DNA from: Lachnospiraceae bacterium
GTDB lineage: Bacteria > Bacillota > Clostridia > Lachnospirales > Lachnospiraceae
Reading direction: 5' to 3'
DNA: 59,042 nt
NCBI GenBank assembly: GCA_017614155.1
Contig: JAGACK010000029.1
Location: forward strand, 1-59,042
Shown one piece after another: positions 12,535-19,891 of the stretch. Made by a program: the position numbers and the translations under genes. The notes under the pieces are model-generated. The model had not been told where the DNA came from. It did no database searches and saw only the letters and a program-made list of their open reading frames with translations. The first letter of the stretch is position 1. Each line of letters begins with the position of its first letter.

Positions 12535-12562
12535 GAAAAAAATCCCCGCACCAAAGGCAGGG
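12535..12562 (-). terminator. Intrinsic terminator (attenuator) in the rplJ leader
   Basis: On the minus strand CCCTGC and GCGGGG (12557-12562 and 12544-12549) form a six-pair stem with a seven-base loop, followed by a run of seven T residues. It lies about 35 bases before the rplJ start, within the leader, where a terminator would serve autoregulation by L10(L12)4. Confidence 0.8.
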
Positions 12563-12584
12563 AAAATAAAAGACATATCTATCT

Positions 12585-12660
12585 CTTTATAATCCTCGGC
12601 AGGCGTCTTTGTGCTTACGCGGAAAACCGCACCTGCTGTCTTCGGCTTTGCTTTTACAAG
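12585..12660 (-). ncRNA. Ribosomal protein L10 leader element
   Basis: The minus-strand leader contains GACAGCAGGTGC and, about 50 bases later, CCTGCCGAGGA (12594-12603), which pair as GCAGG/CCTGC. These are the conserved landmarks of the Firmicute L10 leader as I remember that family. Established knowledge: L10 bound to L12 binds this leader to lower rplJL expression. Boundaries are approximate. Confidence 0.8.
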
Positions 12661-12668
12661 CGAGATTT

Positions 12669-12698
12669 ACCTTACCACAGCCTCTCCTTCCGTGTCAA
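12669..12698 (-). promoter_or_regulatory. Candidate sigma-A promoter for rplJL-rpoBC
   Basis: A perfect TTGACA (12693-12698, minus strand) is followed after 18 bases by TAAGGT (12669-12674). The -35 is ideal and the -10 weak. The position just before the L10 leader makes it the likely origin of the rplJ transcript. Confidence 0.55.
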
Positions 12699-12722
12699 GT
12701 GGAATAACGGAAATAAATGTGG

Positions 12723-12790
12723 TAATCTGTTACTGTTTATACAGATTATATGTTTGCAGTATGTGACGGAATCTGACAAACAGTTGTCAG
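12723..12790. promoter_or_regulatory. Two inverted repeats in the rplJ-capA divergent region
   Basis: An 8-bp inverted repeat (TAATCTGT at 12723-12730 with ACAGATTA at 12741-12748) and a 7-bp one (CTGACAA at 12773-12779 with TTGTCAG at 12784-12790) lie between the two divergent genes. They could be operators. A TATATT at 12811-12816 could serve as the capA -10, but no well-spaced -35 is visible. The 335-base gap between rplJ and capA otherwise holds the L10 leader and promoter. Confidence 0.35.
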
Positions 12791-12837
12791 TTCCCGACAC
12801 AGTCAAGTCTTATATTATTCACAAGGAAGAAATTGTC

Positions 12838-14253
12838 ATGAAAAAAAACATATCGCTGAACATAATCCTCCTTCTGGCGCTGGTATGCCTGGCAGGATGT
12901 TCCATGCCGGAGGAGATAACGGACATGATCCCAGGTATGAGACCCGAAGCAGAAGAAGCTGCAGCTGCTCCGGAGACTCCTGAAGATGTTCCCCTACAGG
13001 CTCCGGCCATGACCACCGTGGAAGAAACTCCCGAACCCGAAGCGCCCGAACCGGCGGCTGTTGATCCTGAGCCTGAGAACTCATTTGAGGGATATATCCT
13101 TGGTGAGGGAGATACACCGGAAAACGGTGTATATCTGAAAAGCGTGAAAAATCCGGGCGAAGTATCGATAGTATTCGGAGGAGATATAGATTTTGATACG
13201 GGCTATGCAAATATGAATGCCTTAAGATCCAGGGGCGGAGATATATCCGCTGCTCTTTCTCCGGATCTTCTCTCACTTCTCCGGGATGCGGATATATGCA
13301 TGCTGAATAACGAATTTCCCTACAGCGACCGCGGCACCCCGACAGCAGGAAAGAAATTCACATTCCGTGCGCCTCCTTCAACAGTACATTATCTGACAGA
13401 CATGGGCGTTGATATCGTAGGTCTTGCAAACAACCACGCCTATGACCACGGAAAGGATGCCCTGCTGGATACCTTCGACACCCTCGACGGTGAAGGGATT
13501 CCCTATGTAGGGGCAGGACACAATATAGAAGAAGCTTCGAAACCCGTTTACTTCATAGCAGGAGGGATGAAGATCGGCATAGTTGCGGCAACACAGATCG
13601 AACGTACTTCTCCGCCGGACACAAAAGAGGCGACCGAAACGGAACCGGGTGTCCTGAGGACTCTGGATCCTGCAAGATTTCTTGACGTGATCGAAAACGC
13701 AAAAGCCAATTCCGATTTTGTCATAGTCTTCGTCCACTGGGGCAGCGAGAACAAAAATGACTATGAGGCCTCGCAAAGAGACCTCGCCGAAAAATATGCA
13801 GCCGCGGGAGCCGACCTGATCATGGGCGCCCACCCTCATGTCCTGCAGGGCTTCGATTATGTCGGAAATGTGCCTGTAATGTACAGCATGGGTAATTTCT
13901 GGTTCAACTCAAAAACCTTGGACAACTGTGCAATTGAGGCTGTAATCAGCAAAGATGGGATCAAGTCCCTCAGATTTCATCCATGCCAGCAAAGAGACTG
14001 CAAAACAACCATGTTTGACGAAGGCAGCGATGAGTATAACCGTATCATAAAACAGATGCGGGGGTTTTCCACGGATCATGCCGATATCGATGATACAGGC
14101 TATGTCACCTACACGGAGACATCTCTTGGGAGGGAGACTCTGCCTCCGTCTGCAAGCTCAAAGCCGGCGCCCAAGCCCGAGGTCCCTTCCATCGACCCCA
14201 CACTTATCGATCCAAATGCCCAAGCACCGGAACAGACTGAACAGCCACAATAA
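12838..14253 (+). CDS. CapA/PGA_cap family metallophosphatase-like lipoprotein
   Basis: A predicted surface lipoprotein of the CapA family, related to proteins of poly-gamma-glutamate capsule synthesis; its substrate here is unknown. The start at ATG 12838 follows AAGGAAG and gives MKKNISLNIILLLALV with a lipobox LAGC, Cys21. Residues about 25-105 are a Pro/Glu-rich linker. The core shows the family motifs GGDIDF, ANNHAYDHG, GAHPHVLQG and YSMGNFWF. The last 40 residues are Pro-rich. No capB or capC homologue is nearby, so a capsule role is not supported by context. It is the only plus-strand gene inside the ribosomal/RNA polymerase block, convergent with rplA and divergent from rplJ. Confidence 0.85.
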   Translation: MKKNISLNIILLLALVCLAGCSMPEEITDMIPGMRPEAEEAAAAPETPEDVPLQAPAMTTVEETPEPEAPEPAAVDPEPENSFEGYILGEGDTPENGVYLKSVKNPGEVSIVFGGDIDFDTGYANMNALRSRGGDISAALSPDLLSLLRDADICMLNNEFPYSDRGTPTAGKKFTFRAPPSTVHYLTDMGVDIVGLANNHAYDHGKDALLDTFDTLDGEGIPYVGAGHNIEEASKPVYFIAGGMKIGIVAATQIERTSPPDTKEATETEPGVLRTLDPARFLDVIENAKANSDFVIVFVHWGSENKNDYEASQRDLAEKYAAAGADLIMGAHPHVLQGFDYVGNVPVMYSMGNFWFNSKTLDNCAIEAVISKDGIKSLRFHPCQQRDCKTTMFDEGSDEYNRIIKQMRGFSTDHADIDDTGYVTYTETSLGRETLPPSASSKPAPKPEVPSIDPTLIDPNAQAPEQTEQPQ

Positions 14254-14296
14254 TATTTACAATGAGGCCCTTGGCAAGTACGATAACACGCTTCGT

Positions 14297-14441
14297 CAAA
14301 AAAACCGCCGGTGAGATGTGAGATTCTTGAGGGGCGTTCGAAGAGCGCCGGTGCTTCCGAGCGTATTTTGCGAGGTTAGCACCGCTGCGTGATGAGCGAG
14401 CGGAAGCGTCCCCGAAAGAACTCATCATACTCACCGGCGGT
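14297..14441 (-). other. Large imperfect hairpin element, possible structured RNA
   Basis: A perfect 12-bp inverted repeat (ACCGCCGGTGAG at 14304-14315, complement at 14430-14441) brackets about 114 bases that hold further nested complementary segments: TTCTTGAGGGGCG near 14324-14336 against CGTCCCCGAAAGAA near 14407-14420, and CGGTGCT against AGCACCG in the centre. On the minus strand the outer stem runs straight into seven T residues (14297-14303). No coding region was found in it. It may be a small RNA with its own terminator, a second terminator for rplA, or a dispersed palindromic repeat. Confidence 0.6.
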
Positions 14442-14456
14442 CTGAGCATATGAAAA

Positions 14457-14486
14457 ACCGGGAGGAACATTCCTCCCGGTCTTTTT
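14457..14486. terminator. Bidirectional terminator between capA and rplA
   Basis: ACCGGGAGGA (14457-14466) and its complement (14471-14480) form a ten-pair stem with a four-base loop. It is followed by CTTTTTATTT on the plus strand and by TTTTTCA on the minus strand, so it can end both the capA and the rplA transcripts. Confidence 0.9.
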
Positions 14487-14502
14487 ATTTGCTTTTATTA
14501 TA

Positions 14503-15192
14503 TCAATACTTCGTGTTATTCACCTTCACGCCGGGTCCCATCGTAGGAGCAACTGAAATGCTCTTCAGATACTGGCCCTTGAGCGCTGCAGGCTTTGCCT
14601 TCTGGATAGCTGACAGCAGTGCATTGAAGTTGTCAAGCAGCTGCTCTTCTGAAAAAGAAGCCTTTCCTACAGGAACATGTATAATGTTTGCCTTATCAAG
14701 ACGATACTCTACCTTACCTGCCTTGATATCCTGGATAGCCTTCGTCACATCCATGGTAACAGTTCCTGCCTTGGGATTGGGCATCAGTCCCTTGGGTCCG
14801 AGTACCTTTCCGAGACGTCCGACAACACCCATCATATCAGGCGTTGCAACCACAACATCAAAATCGAGCCATCCGTCATTCTGGATCTTCGGGATGAGTT
14901 CTTCTCCTCCGACATGATCCGCTCCGGCAGCCTGAGCCTCATCCAGCTTGGCTCCCTTTGCAAATACCAGCACCCTGACTGTTCTTCCGGTTCCGTGAGG
15001 AAGCACTACTGCTCCTCTTATCTGCTGCTCCGCATGCCTTCCGTCACAGCCTGTCCTGATATGTACTTCTATAGTTTCATCAAATTTTGCCACAGCAGCC
15101 TTCTTTACGGCGCTCATAGCCTCTTCGGGCTCATAGAGCTTCGTACGGTCAATTGCCTTTGCGGCTTCAACATACTTTTTTCCGTGCTTCAT
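14503..15192 (-). CDS. rplA: 50S ribosomal protein L1
   Basis: L1 forms the mobile L1 stalk at the ribosomal E site and represses the rplK-rplA mRNA. The 229-residue length is standard. The N-terminus ([20 protein letters not shown]), the conserved middle [19 protein letters not shown] and the C-terminal [14 protein letters not shown] are all present. It follows rplK after a 14-base gap. The next ribosomal gene in related genomes is rplJ; here a plus-strand lipoprotein gene and a terminator intervene. Confidence 0.98.
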   Translation of the reverse strand: MKHGKKYVEAAKAIDRTKLYEPEEAMSAVKKAAVAKFDETIEVHIRTGCDGRHAEQQIRGAVVLPHGTGRTVRVLVFAKGAKLDEAQAAGADHVGGEELIPKIQNDGWLDFDVVVATPDMMGVVGRLGKVLGPKGLMPNPKAGTVTMDVTKAIQDIKAGKVEYRLDKANIIHVPVGKASFSEEQLLDNFNALLSAIQKAKPAALKGQYLKSISVAPTMGPGVKVNNTKY

Positions 15193-15206
15193 TTATCGAC
15201 CCCTCC

Positions 15207-15632
15207 TTATTCTTCGACCTCAACACCCATGGATCTCGCCGTGCCTGCTATCATGCTCATTGCAGCCTCAAGTGATGCGGCATTAAGATCGGGCATCTTT
15301 GTCTTTGCTATCTCTTCCAGCTTGTCCCTGGAAAGCTTTGCAACCTTTGTCTTGTTCGGAACACCCGAAGCCTTCTGAATGTTGCATGCCTTCTTGATAA
15401 GGACCGCTGCCGGCGGAGTCTTCGTGATAAATGTGAAGCTTCTGTCCGCATATACGGTAATGACAACAGGAATGAGCACATCTCCCATATCTGCTGTCTT
15501 TGCGTTGAACTGCTTTGTGAATTCAACGATGTTCACGCCGTGCTGACCCAACGCAGGTCCAACAGGCGGTGCAGGTGTAGCCTTGCCGGCTTCAATCTGC
15601 AGCTTGATATAGCCTTCTACTTTCTTTGCCAT
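15207..15632 (-). CDS. rplK: 50S ribosomal protein L11
   Basis: L11 binds the GTPase-associated region of 23S rRNA and is needed for RelA-type stringent signalling and thiopeptide sensitivity. 141 residues, the usual size. The N-terminal domain has the Pro-rich hinge [15 protein letters not shown] and the C-terminal rRNA-binding domain contains [12 protein letters not shown] and [17 protein letters not shown] sits just upstream of the ATG at 15632. It lies between nusG and rplA, the standard order. Confidence 0.98.
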   Translation of the reverse strand: MAKKVEGYIKLQIEAGKATPAPPVGPALGQHGVNIVEFTKQFNAKTADMGDVLIPVVITVYADRSFTFITKTPPAAVLIKKACNIQKASGVPNKTKVAKLSRDKLEEIAKTKMPDLNAASLEAAMSMIAGTARSMGVEVEE

Positions 15633-15649
15633 CTGGCGCCTCCTTTATT

Positions 15650-15710
15650 GTCCCGTAGAACGGGTTTGTGGTTTGCGGGTGGAGTTCTTCCCTCCCACGG
15701 ATCTATTTAC
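15650..15710 (-). promoter_or_regulatory. rplK leader with possible L1-binding fold
   Basis: The nusG-rplK gap on the minus strand contains GTGGGAGGG, a later AACCACAAAC that can pair through GTGG/CCAC, and a CCCGT/ACGGG hairpin just before the ribosome binding site. Firmicute rplK leaders carry an L1 target of this general kind; the match is from memory and by eye. Confidence 0.35.
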
Positions 15711-16238
15711 CTATCTCATTAACGAGATTTGGTCAAAACTTATATCAACAGGTGTCTCTCTTCCGAAGAGCTCCACCATGATGGTTGCTGTCCTCTTGCC
15801 TGTATCCATCCTCGAAATCGGACCCACTGTATCCCTCCAGGGTCCGGCTACAACCATTACGGTATCTCCGACATCAAAGTTGATAGCCATATTCTCAACA
15901 TGGATGCCTAAAGGCTTCATCTCTTCATCTGTCAGCGGCACAGGCTTGCTTCCCGGTCCGACAAATCCGGTAACTCCCCTGGTATTCCTGACAACATACC
16001 ATGTATCGTCATCCATTACCATATTTACAAGAACATACCCGGGGAACATTTTCTTTTCCACTTCTTTTCTCTGGCCGTTATCCTTGGTCTCGATAACAGT
16101 CTGAGTGGGTACGCGGATCTCCAGTATCCTGTCCTGCATATTCCTGTTCTCAATAGCCATTTCTATGTTGGCCTTGACCTTTTTTTCATATCCGGAATAT
16201 GTATGAGCAACATACCAATGTGGTTCTTTATCAGCCAT
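15711..16238 (-). CDS. nusG: Transcription elongation factor NusG
   Basis: NusG binds RNA polymerase through its N-terminal domain and modulates pausing and elongation; its C-terminal KOW domain contacts partners such as the ribosome. The 175 residues begin MADKEPHWYVAHTYSGYE with the hallmark WYVAHTYSG, have FPGYVLVNMVMDD in the middle and a KOW domain near residues 122-150 (FDVGDTVMVVAGPWRDTVGP). It lies 20 bases after secE. Confidence 0.98.
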   Translation of the reverse strand: MADKEPHWYVAHTYSGYEKKVKANIEMAIENRNMQDRILEIRVPTQTVIETKDNGQRKEVEKKMFPGYVLVNMVMDDDTWYVVRNTRGVTGFVGPGSKPVPLTDEEMKPLGIHVENMAINFDVGDTVMVVAGPWRDTVGPISRMDTGKRTATIMVELFGRETPVDISFDQISLMR

Positions 16239-16258
16239 TTATTCCTCCATATATTCCT

Positions 16259-16465
16259 TTATCTGATAAGAAAATTAATTCCATATTGAAGCGCTCTGTC
16301 TATAACAGCTATCAGGGCTCCGGTAATAATGGATACCACAACGACAGCAACAGTCTGCTTCACAAGTGTCAGTCTGTCCGGCCATACTATCTTTTTAAAT
16401 TCAGCCTTGACCCCCTTGAAGAACGCCGAAAACTTTCCTGCGCTTTTTGCTTCTGATTCAGCCAT
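16259..16465 (-). CDS. secE: Preprotein translocase subunit SecE
   Basis: SecE clamps SecY in the protein-export channel. The 68-residue protein is the short Gram-positive form: a basic amphipathic segment ending in the conserved FKKIVWPDR, then a single membrane helix (QTVAVVVVSIITGALIAVID, about residues 37-57). It is found by its standard position between rpmG and nusG. An aggAGG-type ribosome binding site is visible upstream. Confidence 0.96.
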   Translation of the reverse strand: MAESEAKSAGKFSAFFKGVKAEFKKIVWPDRLTLVKQTVAVVVVSIITGALIAVIDRALQYGINFLIR

Positions 16466-16532
16466 GATAAAACCTCCGAAAAACTGCAGTCACATCACAC
16501 CCCCAAGCATAAAATGCCCGGCATGAAACGGC

Positions 16533-16682
16533 TTACTTGGTCTCCTTATGCAGAGTGTGCTTTTTGCAGAATCTGCAATACTTGCTTATCTCCATCCTGT
16601 CAGGATGTGTCTTCTTATCCTTGGTAGTGTCGTAATTCCTGTTCTTGCACTCGGTACACGCAAGCGTTATTCTTGTACGCAT
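16533..16682 (-). CDS. rpmG: 50S ribosomal protein L33
   Basis: A 49-residue zinc-ribbon form of L33, starting [20 protein letters not shown] and ending HTLHKETK. Two Cys pairs (Cys9/Cys12 and Cys36/Cys39) form the zinc site, so this is the zinc-dependent paralogue. A GGAGGAG ribosome binding site precedes the ATG at 16682. It is the first gene of rpmG-secE-nusG-rplK-rplA and lies about 65 bases downstream of a strong promoter. Confidence 0.97.
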   Translation of the reverse strand: MRTRITLACTECKNRNYDTTKDKKTHPDRMEISKYCRFCKKHTLHKETK

Positions 16683-16754
16683 GTTAATGCTCCTCCATCA
16701 TTGTCCCTGAAAAATAGGGCAAAAAAATAAGACTATATTACCCGTCGTTTCCTA

Positions 16755-16783
16755 AATATAACACGGCGCAGATATGGTGTCAA
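16755..16783 (-). promoter_or_regulatory. Strong sigma-A promoter for rpmG-secE-nusG-rplKA
   Basis: A perfect TTGACA (16778-16783) and TATATT (16755-16760) are separated by exactly 17 bases on the minus strand. Predicted transcription start is near 16748, giving a leader of about 65 bases. Confidence 0.9.
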
Positions 16784-16822
16784 CAAAAAAACTCATGACT
16801 TTGCAATGACTTTAAATGATCA

Positions 16823-17617
16823 TTAATCCTGCTTTTTGAAATCCATGATCGCTTCGATCGAGGACATGCACGCGCTTCTGAATCCGTTCTTTTCCAATGC
16901 CTCCACGCCGCGGATAGTCGTCCCTCCCGGCGAACAGACTGCATCCTTCAGCTGTCCAGGGTGTTTTGCGGTATCATGGATAAGCTTTGCGGAACCCATT
17001 ATCATCCCTGAAACGATCCTGTATGCCGTATCTCTGGGAATACCGTATTTGACGGCTGCATCGGCGTAGCTTTCCGTCATCAGGTCTACAAATGCGGGCC
17101 CGCATCCGCTGACAGCGCTGCCGATATCCATAAGTCCTGTCGGAAGCTCCTCTATCATCCCTATGGATGAAAACAGTTCTGTCAGTTCCTTTCTTTCATC
17201 ATCCTTCAGGGTATTTGTCTCTTCAAAAAGAAAAACCCCCTCTCCTACCATTGCCGGGGTGTTCGGCATCACGAACTGCACTCTTACACTGTCTCCTAAA
17301 AGTCTCTTGAATTTATCAAACCCCCATCCCGACGCTATGGAAACCACGGCCTTTCCCTTTATCAGGTCATGAACTTCCTTGAGAGCTGCTTCGATCTGGT
17401 ACGGCTTGCAGGCAATAAAGATCATATCCGACTGCCCGACAAGACTCTTCACATCATCGGAAGCATTTATTCCCAGTTTTCCGCAATTTTCCAGCAGTTT
17501 GTCCCTGTGAGGCGCGTACGCATATATCTTTTTCGGATCTGCCGCCTTTGATCCCACGAATCCTTCGATTAGGGCATAAGCCATATTTCCCAAACCTACA
17601 AAACCTATATTCCTCAT
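16823..17617 (-). CDS. proC: Pyrroline-5-carboxylate reductase
   Basis: Catalyses the last step of proline synthesis, NAD(P)H reduction of 1-pyrroline-5-carboxylate. 264 residues. The Rossmann motif VGLGNMA is at residues 5-11; the family signature lies near the C-terminus (CSPGGTTIRGVEALEKNGFR), and VMPNTPAMVGEG is conserved in the middle. It is the last gene of the ech-hyp unit, 31 bases after hypE; no terminator or promoter is evident between them, so it may be co-transcribed although the pathway is unrelated. Confidence 0.94.
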   Translation of the reverse strand: MRNIGFVGLGNMAYALIEGFVGSKAADPKKIYAYAPHRDKLLENCGKLGINASDDVKSLVGQSDMIFIACKPYQIEAALKEVHDLIKGKAVVSIASGWGFDKFKRLLGDSVRVQFVMPNTPAMVGEGVFLFEETNTLKDDERKELTELFSSIGMIEELPTGLMDIGSAVSGCGPAFVDLMTESYADAAVKYGIPRDTAYRIVSGMIMGSAKLIHDTAKHPGQLKDAVCSPGGTTIRGVEALEKNGFRSACMSSIEAIMDFKKQD

Positions 17618-17648
17618 AATAAAACCTCCTGCTTTTTATCTCTCGTGT

Positions 17649-18638
17649 TCAACAGATCCTGGGCAGGCCTTCTCCCGCCATGGCTTCAAGCCTTCTTTCT
17701 CCCCCGGATATAGTCTTCATGCATACGAATCCCTCTTTTCCGACACTCCTGACCGTTCCTATCACGGCAGCATTTATTCCGTATCTGTCATTTCTGATAA
17801 CCTGAAGTGCCTTGTCCGCGTCATCTGCGGAAACAAAGAACAACATCCTGCCTTCATTTCCCATGTAGATTGTCTCCAGGCCAAGCAGAGAACAGAAGCC
17901 CTTAACACTCTCGTTTTCCGGCAGCCTTTTCTCCTCTATAAAGATCTCTGCATCTGATGATGCCGACATTTCCGAAAGAACAGTCGCAAGCCCTCCTCTT
18001 GTTATGTCCCTCATCGCATGTATGTCTATGCCCCTTTCAAACAAAGCCTTCACCATGGCAGCAAGCGGGGCATTGTCACTTGAGACGCTGTTCTTTATGT
18101 TCAGCCTGCTCTTTAATATCGCCACGTGATGCTCTCCGAGGCACCCTGAAACTATTACGCTGTCTCCTTCTTTGATCCTGCGGGCCGATACTTCCCTTCC
18201 CTCAGGAACAAATCCTACTCCGGCAGTATTTATGAAAAGGCCTCCCTTTCCCTGCGTGACCTTGGTGTCTCCTGCCACAATGCTCACGCCTGCCTCCTTT
18301 GCTGTATCAGCCATTGAAGCGGCTATCCTTTCAAGAGTCTCTATCTCAAGACCCTCTTCAAGGATAAACCCGCAGGTCAGATATTTGGGCACCGCGCCGG
18401 ACGAGAGCAGATCATTTACAGTCCCGCAGACAGAAAGCCTTCCTATGTCTCCGCCGTCATATTCCGGAGGATCCACCACAAAACTGTCAGTGGTGACAGC
18501 AATCCTTGAATACCCCTCCACAACAGCGCTGTCCTCAGCTCTTAACAGTATCTCATTTCCAAAGTAACGAAAAAAAACACTCCGTATCAGCTCGGAAGTT
18601 GTCCTTCCTCCTCCTCCATGTGCCTGTGTGATGATCAT
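17649..18638 (-). CDS. hypE: Hydrogenase maturation protein HypE
   Basis: HypE is the ATP-dependent dehydratase that turns the thiocarboxamide on its own C-terminal cysteine into thiocyanate, supplying the CN ligands of the Ni-Fe site. 329 residues in the AIR-synthase (PurM) fold: AHGGGGRTT near the N-terminus, DGGDIGRLSVCGTVNDL, SIVAGDTKV and RDITRGGLATVLSEM. The protein ends PRIC, the required terminal Cys329. The ATG overlaps the hypD stop as ATGA, pointing to translational coupling. Confidence 0.97.
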   Translation of the reverse strand: MIITQAHGGGGRTTSELIRSVFFRYFGNEILLRAEDSAVVEGYSRIAVTTDSFVVDPPEYDGGDIGRLSVCGTVNDLLSSGAVPKYLTCGFILEEGLEIETLERIAASMADTAKEAGVSIVAGDTKVTQGKGGLFINTAGVGFVPEGREVSARRIKEGDSVIVSGCLGEHHVAILKSRLNIKNSVSSDNAPLAAMVKALFERGIDIHAMRDITRGGLATVLSEMSASSDAEIFIEEKRLPENESVKGFCSLLGLETIYMGNEGRMLFFVSADDADKALQVIRNDRYGINAAVIGTVRSVGKEGFVCMKTISGGERRLEAMAGEGLPRIC

Positions 18639-19678
18639 GAGATGCCTCTCCCGTATTCAGCAAAACAGCTTCCTTCAGATGATACCATACATGCCCCCCT
18701 TGGAGAAGAGGGTGTGCACTCTTTCCCAAACAGAGGGCAGCCGGCCGGTTCAGTCTTTCCCGTCAGTATCCTGTCACAGCAGCACCTCTCATCCAGCTTT
18801 TCATCTTTCATGAGTCCGAAGCTCTTTGCATCGAATTTGTCAAATTCTTTCCTCAGATAGGATCCTGATTCCGGTATGCTCCCTATGCCCCGCCAGTATG
18901 CCTCTTTTCTTTCAAAGTATTCATCTATCTTTTCTTTTGCCCTTTCATTCCCGTTTTCCGTAACAACCGAAGGATAATAATTCCTTACCGGATCTCCTCC
19001 ATTGATTATCATGTCTACAAGACCCCATATTCCGTACAGGATCTCATCAGTGCCGAATCCGGTTATCGCAAAAGGAACCCCGAACTTTTTTGCAGTACCA
19101 AGAAACTCTCTTTCCCCCGTTATCACGCTGACATGGCCCGGCGCCAGGAAACCATCCACCCCGCATCCATCCGAAAGAAGCCTTTCTATCACGGGAACCA
19201 TGTGTTTCAGGGCGGTCAGAAGCTTCACATTTTCGATCTTTTTTTCAATAAGCTGATCCAAAAGAAGGGTATAAACAGGGATCGTCGTCTCAAAGCCTAC
19301 TGCCGCAAAAACAAACCTGCCTTCGGGATCTTTTTGGGCCATTTCAACCAGGTCAAGCGGAGAATAAACCATTCTGACATCGGCCCCTCTGCCCTTTGCT
19401 TCATACAAAGAGCCCCTGCTCCCGGGCACCTTGAGCATATCTCCGAAGGTCACTATAATATTTCCATCCACGGCAAGTTCAACAAGCCTGTCCACATAGG
19501 ATGACGCAGTCACACACACCGGGCACCCCGGACCCGAGATCAGCTTTATCTTCGGAGACAGCATGGCTTTTATCCCGGACCTTGCAATTGCGGCCGTGTG
19601 ACTGCCGCAGACTTCCATCAGGCGGATCGGTCTTCCGTCATAATTCCTTAAACCTTCAATATATCTGTTGTCTGTCAA
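18635..19678 (-). CDS. hypD: Hydrogenase maturation protein HypD
   Basis: HypD is the Fe-S scaffold on which, with HypC, the Fe(CN)2CO unit is built. Conserved motifs are MEVCGSHT, GPGCPVCVT, FGDMLKVPGS and GFETTIP; the C-terminal [4Fe-4S] region is Cys-rich (CCCDRI, GCPLFGKEC, GACMVSSEGSC). I choose a TTG start at 19678, which overlaps the hypC stop as TTGA, follows GGGGGA and yields 347 residues aligned with the family's N-terminus. An in-frame ATG at 19750 would add 24 residues that overlap hypC and do not resemble HypD. Confidence 0.94.
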   Translation of the reverse strand: MTDNRYIEGLRNYDGRPIRLMEVCGSHTAAIARSGIKAMLSPKIKLISGPGCPVCVTASSYVDRLVELAVDGNIIVTFGDMLKVPGSRGSLYEAKGRGADVRMVYSPLDLVEMAQKDPEGRFVFAAVGFETTIPVYTLLLDQLIEKKIENVKLLTALKHMVPVIERLLSDGCGVDGFLAPGHVSVITGEREFLGTAKKFGVPFAITGFGTDEILYGIWGLVDMIINGGDPVRNYYPSVVTENGNERAKEKIDEYFERKEAYWRGIGSIPESGSYLRKEFDKFDAKSFGLMKDEKLDERCCCDRILTGKTEPAGCPLFGKECTPSSPRGACMVSSEGSCFAEYGRGIS

Positions 19679-19890
19679 TGTTCCCCCAGTTCCCTGAATA
19701 CTTCTTCCAGTTCTGATGCTTCCCTTTCGCTGACCTTCTGTATGATGCATCCTGCATGCACCAGCACTCTGTCCCCCTCTTTTATATCAACAAGACCTGA
19801 TGCCGCCTTCAGGATATTCCCCGAAAATTCGACTTCTGCATACTTCTCATCTATAATCCTTGTTACTGTTCCCGGTACTGCTACACACAT
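19675..19890 (-). CDS. hypC: Hydrogenase maturation chaperone HypC
   Basis: HypC is a small chaperone that carries the Fe(CN)2CO unit from HypD to the large subunit. Starting at 19890 gives 71 residues beginning MCVAVPG, with the essential Cys2, and an OB-like body (VEFSGNILKAASGLVDIKEGDRVLVHAG). An upstream in-frame start would bury Cys2 and is rejected. The ATG follows the hypF stop by one base; its own stop overlaps hypD. Confidence 0.96.
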   Translation of the reverse strand: MCVAVPGTVTRIIDEKYAEVEFSGNILKAASGLVDIKEGDRVLVHAGCIIQKVSEREASELEEVFRELGEH

Positions 19891-19891
19891 A

